Source: Fulvitalea axinellae
GTDB taxonomy: Bacteria > Bacteroidota > Bacteroidia > Cytophagales > Cyclobacteriaceae
Reading direction: 5' to 3'
DNA length: 64,000 bases
Assembly (NCBI RefSeq): GCF_036492835.1
Contig: NZ_AP025314.1
Location: 992,001-1,056,000, forward strand
Made by a program: the position numbers and the translations under genes. Below the pieces are notes generated by a model. That model saw only the letters and a program-made list of their open reading frames with translations. It made no database searches and had not been told where the DNA came from. Of the stretch, positions 53,570-61,737 are shown piece after piece (positions within the stretch are counted from its first letter, which is position 1; every line of letters begins with the position of its first letter).

Positions 53570-53620
53570 AAAGGGTTTGGTGTTTGGCGGGTGATATTTT
53601 CAGGTGTTCGGCTCAGGCCG

Positions 53621-53653
53621 AAGAAAAAGAAACCCGGCGCTGAGCCGGGTTTT
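53621..53653 (-). terminator. Terminator of the Tat oxidoreductase gene
   Basis: On the minus strand AACCCGGC / GCCGGGTT around TCAGC, followed by a T-rich run. It separates the two oxidoreductase genes. Confidence 0.8.
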
Positions 53654-53666
53654 GAACATGCCTGAC

Positions 53667-54977
53667 TTAAACGGTCTTTTTGGCGTTTTCTATCTCTTCT
53701 TCAAGGTGCACTATGCGACCGTGGTGCATAGACTCCAAAGCCATGCGCACGGCTATAGCCACGTCGGCTCCGGTTTTGACGTTCGATACCGGTTGTTTGC
53801 CTTTGACAATGGCGTCACGGTAAGCGATCAGTGCGTCTACCGTGGCGTCGGCGTTCATATTGATCACGTGCCTGTTCTTCGTGTCACGGTCCGGATCCCA
53901 AAGCTTGATTGAGGCTCCCGTTACGCCGTCGAAGGTGCCTTTTTCCTCGACTTCGTTTTTCTTTTTGTCCGAAAGAAGGAACTCGGCTTCGTGATGGTTC
54001 ATAAGCAAAGTTCCCTGTTTCCCTTTTATACGGATTTTTACGCCGTCAAACTTATTGGTGGTCAAGCTACTGAAAGTCGCTTTTTTTCCGCCGGGGTAAT
54101 CAGCCAAAAAGTGAATGTTGTCGAAAGTCTCGCGTCCGTCTTTCCAATAATCGACGCCTCCGGTACCCATTATCCGGGTCGGTACTGAGCCGAGGACCCA
54201 GTTTACGAAGTCGATTTGGTGGCTTGAAAGCTCTGCAGCCAATCCGCCTGAAAATTCTTTGTACATGCGCCAGTTAACGAAGCGCTCGTATTTGGATTTG
54301 GGTTCGGGAACGGATCTTCTCCAGTCGCCGTCGCGGTTCCACTGGCATTCGAAATGCGAGATGTCGCCTATGACTCCGTCTTTGAGCATTTTCACCACCT
54401 TCTTGTATACCCAAGAGTTGTGGTGCTGGTGGCCGGTTTGGAAAATGATGTTAGGATTCTCCTCGGCCAGTTGCGAAAGGTGCAATGCGGGCGCTACACC
54501 GTGTACGAGGGTTTTCTCGCAATAAAGGTGTTTGCCTGCGGCGATGCTCGCTTTGGCGATTTCGTAGTGCGTGCTGTAAGGCGTGGCAATGATTACTGCG
54601 TCGACATTAGCTTTCGCTAAAAATTCTTTGTAATCGCTGAAAGCTTGGACCTCGTGGGTTTTGGTCTCTTTACCGTCTTTGTCTTTGACGGTTCTGGCGG
54701 CTTTTACGCCGTTTTCGAGCCTGAAGGGAAGCGTGTCGCAACAAGCGGTTACCTGAAAGTCAGGAATCTTGTTGCAAGTGTGGATCAGTCCCGTGCCGCG
54801 GCTTCCGGTACCGATTACTCCTATCTTTATTGAATTCTCTTTGGTCAAGGCTTTGATTTCGCCACGTGACCATGATGATTTCTTGTTCTTTTTGTCGGAA
54901 CCTGTGGAACATGCGCCAGCCAAAACCCCAAGGGCGGCGAGTCCGCCGGCTTTCAAAATATCTCTTCTGCTTGACAT
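53667..54977 (-). CDS. Gfo/Idh/MocA-family oxidoreductase with Tat lipoprotein signal
   Basis: A 436-residue relative of the next enzyme with an export signal: twin arginine in SSRRDILKAGG (Arg4-Arg5) and a lipobox-like LAGAC with Cys23. This predicts folded export with bound cofactor and membrane anchoring. The Rossmann part has IKIGVIGTGSRGTGLIHTCN and the EKT motif LYCEKTLVHG in place of EKP. AELSSHQIDFVNWVLG holds the catalytic His. With the DUF1080 gene just upstream (138 bp) it fits a two-step path in which a glycoside is oxidised at C3 and then cleaved. Substrate unknown. Confidence 0.88.
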   Translation of the reverse strand: MSSRRDILKAGGLAALGVLAGACSTGSDKKNKKSSWSRGEIKALTKENSIKIGVIGTGSRGTGLIHTCNKIPDFQVTACCDTLPFRLENGVKAARTVKDKDGKETKTHEVQAFSDYKEFLAKANVDAVIIATPYSTHYEIAKASIAAGKHLYCEKTLVHGVAPALHLSQLAEENPNIIFQTGHQHHNSWVYKKVVKMLKDGVIGDISHFECQWNRDGDWRRSVPEPKSKYERFVNWRMYKEFSGGLAAELSSHQIDFVNWVLGSVPTRIMGTGGVDYWKDGRETFDNIHFLADYPGGKKATFSSLTTNKFDGVKIRIKGKQGTLLMNHHEAEFLLSDKKKNEVEEKGTFDGVTGASIKLWDPDRDTKNRHVINMNADATVDALIAYRDAIVKGKQPVSNVKTGADVAIAVRMALESMHHGRIVHLEEEIENAKKTV

Positions 54978-55069
54978 GGTATCCCTGATTGTACTGTGAA
55001 AAATTGTGTGTGCCCGGGCCTGGCCCGCGTGTTGTGAGTAAGGCGCGGCTGGCGCGCCAAAAGTGTGGA

Positions 55070-55105
55070 AACACGAAAGGGCCGGATGATTACCGGCCCC
55101 GTGTC
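55070..55105 (-). terminator. Terminator-like hairpin after the DUF1080 gene
   Basis: ACACG and GGGCCGG on one side pair with CCGGCCC and CGTGT on the other, with a 3-base bulge; a short T-rich stretch follows on the minus strand. Confidence 0.6.
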
Positions 55106-55115
55106 TAGTTCGTTA

Positions 55116-56516
55116 TTACAAAGGTTTGCGAAGCGGCTTGATCTTGATGCTGCGGAAATGCACCTCGTCGCCGTGATCTTGCAAGAGGATGTGGCCCTCT
55201 GGCAATTCGCCGAAGTTCTCCCATTTGCTGTACTTACTGTACGCTACCAAGGCGCGGAACATCTGTGAGCCACGCTCGTACTCCACCACTTTGTTGTTGT
55301 TGAGCCAGTGTTCCACACGGTCGCCTGACACTACGATGCGGGCGCGGTTCCATTTGCCGATGCCGTTAAAACCTTTCTTGCGGTAAGGGTAGATGAGGTT
55401 TTTGGCCGTGATCAAGTCGTAAAGTGAAGCTACCGTACGGTTGCCAGCTGTGCCTTTTTTGGCGTCAGGGTGGTTTTTGTCGTCAAGAATCTGGAATTCG
55501 AGTCCGATAGAAGAACCTTTTCCTTTGTTGATCTCAGGATCCACGAAGTATTTGATACCGCTGTTGGCTCCCTTAGTCATCATGAAGTCAACCTCAAGCT
55601 CGAACTGGCTGTACTTGTCTTTGGTGATGATGTCGCCACCGTTTCCTGACTCAGCACCGTCGGCTTTCTCAACGATAAGCTCGCCGTTAGAGATCTGCCA
55701 TCCTTTTGATGGGAAAGTGGCTGATTTCGATCCTCTCCATCCTTCGGTGTCTTTACCGTTCCAGAGAAGTTTCCATCCGTCGTGCTTCTCAGAAGCGGTC
55801 AGCGTGTTCGGGATGTAGTTGAATACAGGCACGTGAGGATCCTGACGGTAGCTGTCCGCTTCGAAGTCAGAAGTTTTGATGCGGATATTTCTCCAGTATA
55901 CTTTTTTTCCGTTTTTGGCTTGGTCTCTACCGATGCCGTGAACCTGAAGACCGAAGATACCCTCGGCGTCGAAGTCGTCAACTAGGTAAGAAGCCTGAAC
56001 ACCGTTTACCCAAGTACGAATAGTGTTGCCGATAGCCTCGATGCGGATAGTGTTCCAGTCACCGTGTTTGTAAGCTGCGCCAGCCTTAGGGTTGCGGGCC
56101 AAGTTGTAGATCCATCCGCGACGAGCTTCGTCGTAGATACCGCCTGTCCAAGAACGCGGGCTAGTCTCAACTTCGCACTGGTAACCGTATACGCGCTCAG
56201 TCTTGTCTTTGTTTGGACGGGTTTGCGCTCTGAACATAATACCAGAGTTCAGCAAAGGCTCCACTTTTGTTTCGTATTCGATAATAAAGTCCCCGTATTT
56301 CTTTTTAGTACAAAGGAAAGTGTTCGGAGTGTTCATCGTCGAAGTACCCACGATTTGGCCGTCGATCACTTCGTATTTGGCTTTCCCGCCTTTAGAAGTC
56401 CAGCCTTTAAGGTTTTTGCCGTTGAACAGATTTGTCCAGCCGTCTGTCTGCGCCTGAAGTGGCAAAACCGCCACGAGCAGGGCCAACATTGTCAATGTGG
56501 AAAAAATCTTTCGCAT
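55116..56516 (-). CDS. Exported protein with two DUF1080 (3-keto-disaccharide hydrolase) domains
   Basis: A 466-residue protein with a signal peptide (cleavage after PLQA, about residue 22). Domain 1 (about 27-205) begins WTNLFNGKNLKGWTSKGGKA and domain 2 (about 245-460) begins DGWKLLWNGKDTEGWRGSKS; both are the concanavalin-like DUF1080/PF06439 fold. Members of this family act as 3-keto-glycoside hydrolases, working after Gfo/Idh/MocA oxidation. The neighbours support this: a Tat-exported and a cytosolic Gfo/Idh/MocA gene lie downstream and a hybrid two-component regulator lies divergent. Tandem duplication of the domain is visible; whether both are active is unknown. Confidence 0.88.
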   Translation of the reverse strand: MRKIFSTLTMLALLVAVLPLQAQTDGWTNLFNGKNLKGWTSKGGKAKYEVIDGQIVGTSTMNTPNTFLCTKKKYGDFIIEYETKVEPLLNSGIMFRAQTRPNKDKTERVYGYQCEVETSPRSWTGGIYDEARRGWIYNLARNPKAGAAYKHGDWNTIRIEAIGNTIRTWVNGVQASYLVDDFDAEGIFGLQVHGIGRDQAKNGKKVYWRNIRIKTSDFEADSYRQDPHVPVFNYIPNTLTASEKHDGWKLLWNGKDTEGWRGSKSATFPSKGWQISNGELIVEKADGAESGNGGDIITKDKYSQFELEVDFMMTKGANSGIKYFVDPEINKGKGSSIGLEFQILDDKNHPDAKKGTAGNRTVASLYDLITAKNLIYPYRKKGFNGIGKWNRARIVVSGDRVEHWLNNNKVVEYERGSQMFRALVAYSKYSKWENFGELPEGHILLQDHGDEVHFRSIKIKPLRKPL

Positions 56517-56681
56517 TTTCTCTTATGTTTTGGTTAAATTCGAAAAAATCGAACCGTATCTTCTTATCGTTTCAAAATTGCGTAAATTCATGTGTGCGAG
56601 GCGATACGGAATCGTTCAGTGAATGGTACCCGGCGTTGCGCGTATGGGTTTTTCATAAGATTTGACGGATTTTCGTAAAGT

Positions 56682-56712
56682 GTTGTCTTTCAAATCCTGG
56701 GATATGTTTTTG
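56682..56712 (+). promoter_or_regulatory. Possible promoter of the hybrid two-component gene
   Basis: GTTG at 56682-56685, 19 bp, TGTTTTTG at 56705-56712. Each element has one mismatch to consensus. The ATG lies 62 bp downstream. Confidence 0.4.
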
Positions 56713-56774
56713 CAACATTCGGAACGCTCTTTCTGCGCCGGAAGAGGTCCGTGGTTATTTGGGTGGAACAAGTG

Positions 56775-59700
56775 ATGGGACGGATTATTTCAATAGTCTT
56801 TTTATGTTTTTCGGTGGTGACGGCCTTCGGGCAACCCACCAGCGAATACCGTTTCGAAAAATACACGACAGCCGAAGGCTTGCCACAAAACCGTGTCTAT
56901 GACATCGTTCAGGACGCCAACGGATTTATGTGGTTTGCCACAGACGACGGTGTGGCCAGGTTCGACGGATTCGAGTTTCGCCGAGTGGGGACGGCCGCTC
57001 TGAGCAGTAATATAGTCTCTGCTCTGTGCGCCGGTAACGGATCGACCCTCTGGATAGGAACCAACAAAGGCCTGAACGCTTATAATACGGAGACCGGCCA
57101 TGTGGATTTTCCTGATACGGGAACGGGAGCCGGCGAGGCCAATATCTCGGATTTGGCGTTTGACGGGCGTTACTTGTGGATCAACTACTGGAATTTGGCC
57201 GAAGTTTATGACCCTATTACCGGAAAAAACCAACGGTTGGAGTATAAGGGAAAGCCTCTTCTGTCGGTCAAAAGTATGGCTTTGGACAAGACAACGGGCA
57301 AGATGTTGTTGACTGCGAACGCGGGCCTTTATGAAGCCAGTGTGGATAAGAAAGGCAAACTGCAGGTGCGCAGGGTCTTGGACGGACTGAAAGACGCGAA
57401 CAAGATTCACGTCACGGAAGACGGTGATATGTACGTGTACGGTGGTTTTCGCATTTATAAAGTGAAAAGCGCTAACGGAAAGTTCAGCAAGAAGAAGATA
57501 GCCTATAATACGGAAAACTGGATTGTTTCCATCACCAACGACCGGCAAGGCAGGCTTTGGTTGGGTACGCCGGGTGCGTTGTTCCGTTTGGACACGACGA
57601 AAGACAAACTGAATTCGACGGTCCGGATCACGTCAATCGCCGGAACGCCGATGCCGGTCAAAACGATCAGCAATCTGTTCACCGACCGTTCGGGAGTGAT
57701 CTGGGGCGTGGAGTATTTTGGCGGAGTGTTTAAGGTAAACCCGCTGGAACGGGATTTTGTCGAATATTTCAGCCTTCAGTCCCAAGATACTTTATTGAAT
57801 AATGATGTCAGGTCCATTCTTGCCGACAGTGAAGGCGAACTCTGGGTCGGAACGCGCGATAGCGGTCTTTACCGGTTTGGGAAAGACCGTGAGTTTTTGG
57901 GCATTTATAAAGAGAACCGTTTAGACAGTGGCACTTTGCCCGACAAAAGAATCCGATGCCTCTTTGAGGATCGGCAAAAAAGACTTTGGGTTGGCGCTTC
58001 GGATGATTTAAGATGGTTCGACAGGGAGAAAGACCATTTTTTCCGTTTCGAAACTACCGAAGGTTCGATAAAGTCTGTGGAAGGGACGGTTTACAGTATT
58101 TTCGAAGACAGCAAAGACAATATTTGGTTCGGTAGCAACAAAGGCATTTACAAGCTGGATGAGTCCGAAAAGTTGACGTATTACCGGAACAATCCGAAAG
58201 ACTCCACTTCGTTGAGCAATGATTTTATCCGTTACGTTTTCGAAGACGAGGACGGCGTGATCTGGATAGCGACCAACGCCGGCGGACTCGACAAACTAAC
58301 CGCTGACGAGCGTTTTGAGCATTTCCGTTCCGACGACAATAAGGAAGAAACTCTGGCGTCCGACAAAGTGTATTCCATCGGGCAAGACAAATACGGAAAC
58401 CTCTGGGTGGGGACGCACAATGGTTTGAGCGTTTTGCCCAAAGGCAAAAAACGATTTTTTAACCTTAACGAAAGCGAAGGCCTTCCCGGAAATATCGTTT
58501 ACGGAATTTTGAAAGACGATCAGGGCCGGATGTGGATCAGTACCAATAAGGGAATAGCCGTTTTTGCGGGAGATATCCGGGCGCATAAATCCAAGAATTA
58601 TAACCGGCCGAAGACTTTTAGGGAATATCTGAAATTCGTGGAATTCTCTGACGACGCCATGTTCAAAAGCGCGAACGGCGATCTTTATTTCGGAGGGACG
58701 GGAGGTTACGCCGTGTTCTATCCGGACAAAATCATCGACAATCCGGTAGCTCCCAAGGTGGCGATTACCGAACTGAGACTTTTCAATAAGCCGGTAGAGA
58801 AATACAAGTCGCCTAAAGGCGGTTCGTCGTCGCTTTTTCCGGAGGCTTTGGATACGCTTTGGCTGGATTACGGCCAGAATATGTTTTCCCTTAAATTCTC
58901 GGCACTCTCTTTCGCCGATGTCCGGGCAAACCAGTACGCCTACAAATTGGAAGGCGTGAACAACGGCTGGGTTTACACACTGGCCGATAACAGGACGGCT
59001 TCTTATACAAACCTCAGCCCGGGGCATTACACGTTCCGCGTAAAAGCTGCCAACGAAGACGGGGTTTGGAGCGGACAAGAGACTCGTTTGGTTGTTATCG
59101 TCGAGCCTCCGTTTTGGTGGACGCCTTGGTTTTTGGGAGGCGTTTTGGTTTTGGCGATTCTCCTAGTCGTTTTGCTTTTCCGCTATAGGCTGAATGTGGA
59201 AAGAAGACAAAAAGCGGTTTTGGAAAGGAAAGTCAGGGAAGCTACCGAAGAGATTGTCCGGCAAAACAAGGCTCTGGAAACCCAAAACGAGGCCCTGGAA
59301 TCTCAGCAGGAGGAAATTTTGCGCCAGCAAAAAAGACTTATAGAAATGAGTGAGGAAGTCCACGAGGCGGATCAGTCAAAGCTTCGTTTCTTCACTAATA
59401 TTTCGCACGAATTCAAAACTCCCCTGACCTTGATTCTCGGTCCTTTGGAAGAGCTCTTGGCCTCGGAAAACGTGTCGGCACCCGTACGGGAACGTCTGGG
59501 AATGATGCGCAACAACGGCCGGATGCTTTTGAGGCTGATCAACGAATTGATGGATCTGCGCAAAATCGATATCGGAAAGATGGGATTGCGCGTTAGCGAG
59601 GGGGATTTGAAATCCTTGCTTGAGGAAATTTCTGGCCAATTCGCCTCGGTGGCGCAACGTAAGCGAATCGATATAGGTTTGGAGCTGGGAGATGCGCCCG

Positions 59701-60944
59701 TTTCCGGTTATTTCGATCGGGGGAAGTTGGAGAAAGTGGTTTTCAACCTGTTGTCCAACGCCGTGAAATATACGCCGGAAGATGGCTCCGTCAACGTTTC
59801 GTTAAGCGTGGAGGACGGTGAGGCTCTTATCCGTGTGGCGGACAGCGGATCGGGAATTCCGGAAGAGGAAAAGCAGAAAATTTTTGACCGCTTCTACCGG
59901 GTGGAACATAGCGTATCCGGTAGCGGAATCGGTTTGTCATTGGTAAAAGAACTGATAACAACGCACAAAGGCAGTGTCGGTTTGTACGATAATTCGCCTT
60001 GCGGAGCGGTTTTCGAATTGCGTTTCCCGATAGATAGAAATGCGTATTCCGAAGAAGAATGCCTGGTAAATCCGGTTAGCCCGGCGGTAAAAAGGGAATT
60101 GGTTGATATAGACGCCGAAGAGACCGGTAAATCTCCGAACGGTAACACCTTCGGGATATCGGAAGAGGAGCGGCCTGTGGTTTTGGTGGTCGAGGATAAT
60201 CCAGACCTGAGACTTTTCGTAAAAGCGACGTTACAGCCGGACTACGAAGTGCTGGAAGCTGCGGACGGGGCGGAAGGCTTGGAAATAGCGACGGAAAAAT
60301 CGCCGGATCTGGTTATTTCGGACGTGATGATGCCGAGGATGGACGGAATCGAGTTTTGTGGCGAAGTGAAGAGCCGACTGATGACCTGCCACATTCCTGT
60401 GATATTGCTCACGGCTAAAACCTCCGAAGAATCCAGAGTCTTGGGCTACGATACCGGCGCCGACGATTATTTGGCAAAACCTTTCAGCCCGAAAGTCCTG
60501 CGTTCGCGTGTTGCCAATTTACTGGCCAACCGGGAGCTTTTGCGCAAGCGTTTCGGCGGTTCGTCGCTGGTCGATTCGTCGGAGGGCGCGCCGTCAGCCA
60601 AGGACAAGCGGTTTATCGAGAAGATCCTGAAGATAATAAGACGGGATCTGGACAGTCCGGATTTGGGTGTGGAGAAAATAGGGGCGGAAATCGGCATGAG
60701 CCGTTCCAACCTTTACAGAAAAATAAAAGCTCTGACGGGAATGTCGGCTACGGATTTTGTAAGATCTACAAAGCTGAAAGCCGGTGCCGAGTTTTTGCTT
60801 GCCGGAGGGCTGAACGTTTCGGAAGTGGCGTACCGTATCGGTTTCGAATCGCCGGTGGCGTTTCGCAAGGCGTTCAAAAAGCATTTTGGCGTGGCCCCTT
60901 CGGCATATGCCAAACAGAAATTGGAAGAACAGGAAGCCGAATAA
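56775..60944 (+). CDS. Hybrid two-component system regulator (HTCS)
   Basis: A 1389-residue single-chain sensor and transcription regulator. ATG 56775 gives a signal peptide (MGRIISIVFLCFSVVTAFG); a GTG at 56751 adds eight residues. Order: periplasmic beta-propeller repeats (about 20-700, many GLWVGT-like blades), Y_Y_Y domain, one membrane helix (about 780-805), coiled coil, histidine kinase with His878 in FFTNISHEFKTPL, ATPase motifs NLLSNAVKYT, DSGSGIPEEE and SGSGIGLSLV, a receiver with Asp1183 in VISDVMMPRMDG, and a C-terminal AraC helix-turn-helix. HTCSs sense oligosaccharides and switch on sugar loci; the divergent DUF1080 genes are the likely target, though no SusC/SusD pair is near. 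Confidence 0.96.
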   Translation: MGRIISIVFLCFSVVTAFGQPTSEYRFEKYTTAEGLPQNRVYDIVQDANGFMWFATDDGVARFDGFEFRRVGTAALSSNIVSALCAGNGSTLWIGTNKGLNAYNTETGHVDFPDTGTGAGEANISDLAFDGRYLWINYWNLAEVYDPITGKNQRLEYKGKPLLSVKSMALDKTTGKMLLTANAGLYEASVDKKGKLQVRRVLDGLKDANKIHVTEDGDMYVYGGFRIYKVKSANGKFSKKKIAYNTENWIVSITNDRQGRLWLGTPGALFRLDTTKDKLNSTVRITSIAGTPMPVKTISNLFTDRSGVIWGVEYFGGVFKVNPLERDFVEYFSLQSQDTLLNNDVRSILADSEGELWVGTRDSGLYRFGKDREFLGIYKENRLDSGTLPDKRIRCLFEDRQKRLWVGASDDLRWFDREKDHFFRFETTEGSIKSVEGTVYSIFEDSKDNIWFGSNKGIYKLDESEKLTYYRNNPKDSTSLSNDFIRYVFEDEDGVIWIATNAGGLDKLTADERFEHFRSDDNKEETLASDKVYSIGQDKYGNLWVGTHNGLSVLPKGKKRFFNLNESEGLPGNIVYGILKDDQGRMWISTNKGIAVFAGDIRAHKSKNYNRPKTFREYLKFVEFSDDAMFKSANGDLYFGGTGGYAVFYPDKIIDNPVAPKVAITELRLFNKPVEKYKSPKGGSSSLFPEALDTLWLDYGQNMFSLKFSALSFADVRANQYAYKLEGVNNGWVYTLADNRTASYTNLSPGHYTFRVKAANEDGVWSGQETRLVVIVEPPFWWTPWFLGGVLVLAILLVVLLFRYRLNVERRQKAVLERKVREATEEIVRQNKALETQNEALESQQEEILRQQKRLIEMSEEVHEADQSKLRFFTNISHEFKTPLTLILGPLEELLASENVSAPVRERLGMMRNNGRMLLRLINELMDLRKIDIGKMGLRVSEGDLKSLLEEISGQFASVAQRKRIDIGLELGDAPVSGYFDRGKLEKVVFNLLSNAVKYTPEDGSVNVSLSVEDGEALIRVADSGSGIPEEEKQKIFDRFYRVEHSVSGSGIGLSLVKELITTHKGSVGLYDNSPCGAVFELRFPIDRNAYSEEECLVNPVSPAVKRELVDIDAEETGKSPNGNTFGISEEERPVVLVVEDNPDLRLFVKATLQPDYEVLEAADGAEGLEIATEKSPDLVISDVMMPRMDGIEFCGEVKSRLMTCHIPVILLTAKTSEESRVLGYDTGADDYLAKPFSPKVLRSRVANLLANRELLRKRFGGSSLVDSSEGAPSAKDKRFIEKILKIIRRDLDSPDLGVEKIGAEIGMSRSNLYRKIKALTGMSATDFVRSTKLKAGAEFLLAGGLNVSEVAYRIGFESPVAFRKAFKKHFGVAPSAYAKQKLEEQEAE

Positions 60945-60956
60945 AACCGGGGAAAG

Positions 60957-61733
60957 ATGGCGGAGAAAAAGGTGGTTTGGATAGTGGGGGCGTCTTCGGG
61001 AATAGGCGAGGCCTTGGCGAGAAAATTCGCTAAGCCGGGCTATAAATTGGCGCTTTCGGCCCGGAGGCGGGAGCGCTTGCAGGAAATGGCGGAAGTCTTG
61101 GAATGCGAGACCTTTTGCTTCCGTTTCGATCTGGAAAGTGATGACCCGGCGGAAGCTTTCGCAAATGTTAAGGAAAGCTTCGGGCGGTTGGATACGGTGA
61201 TGATCGTGGCGGGCCTTAGCCAGCGTTCGGCGTTTTTGGATATGTCAGCCGAAGTTTTCGACAGAATAATGCGTTTGAACTTCTCCGCTCAGGTTGACCT
61301 TGTGCGGGCCGTATTGCCTGAAATGGTTAAGAATGGTGGCGGGCAGTTTGTCGTTATAAATAGCCTTCAGGGACATATCGCCTTGCCGGAACGTTCCGCT
61401 TATTCGGCTTCTAAACACGCTTCTTTGGCTTTCTTCGACAGTTTGAGACTGGAATATAAAGACCGTGGCGTAAAGGTTTTGAACGTTTGTCCGGCTTATG
61501 TGAATACGGATTTCTCGCTACGGGCTTTGTCCGGAAAAGGCGAGGAGCAAACGAGCAAAGACAAAAAGCACAGCTCGGGCGTCAGTCCGGATTTTGTGGC
61601 GAATCAGATTTCGAAAGCTCTGAATAGCGGGGAAATCGAGATTTTTCCCGGGCGCTTTAAAGATGTTATCGGTATTTACCTGCAGCGTTTTCTTCCCAAG
61701 AAGTTGTTTCAGCGCTTGCTGTCTCTTCGGTAG
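60957..61733 (+). CDS. Short-chain dehydrogenase/reductase
   Basis: A 258-residue classical SDR. NAD(P) binding is GASSGIG (11-17) with Arg-rich SARRRERL after beta-2, suggesting NADP preference. The catalytic triad is S136, Y149 and K153 (SAYSASK). The C-terminal part has the hydrophobic GIYLQRFLPKKLFQRLL. It resembles the DHRS7-like SDRs of Bacteroidota; substrate unknown. It starts 12 bp after the HTCS stop, so both are likely co-transcribed. Confidence 0.88.
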   Translation: MAEKKVVWIVGASSGIGEALARKFAKPGYKLALSARRRERLQEMAEVLECETFCFRFDLESDDPAEAFANVKESFGRLDTVMIVAGLSQRSAFLDMSAEVFDRIMRLNFSAQVDLVRAVLPEMVKNGGGQFVVINSLQGHIALPERSAYSASKHASLAFFDSLRLEYKDRGVKVLNVCPAYVNTDFSLRALSGKGEEQTSKDKKHSSGVSPDFVANQISKALNSGEIEIFPGRFKDVIGIYLQRFLPKKLFQRLLSLR

Positions 61734-61737
61734 GCAG

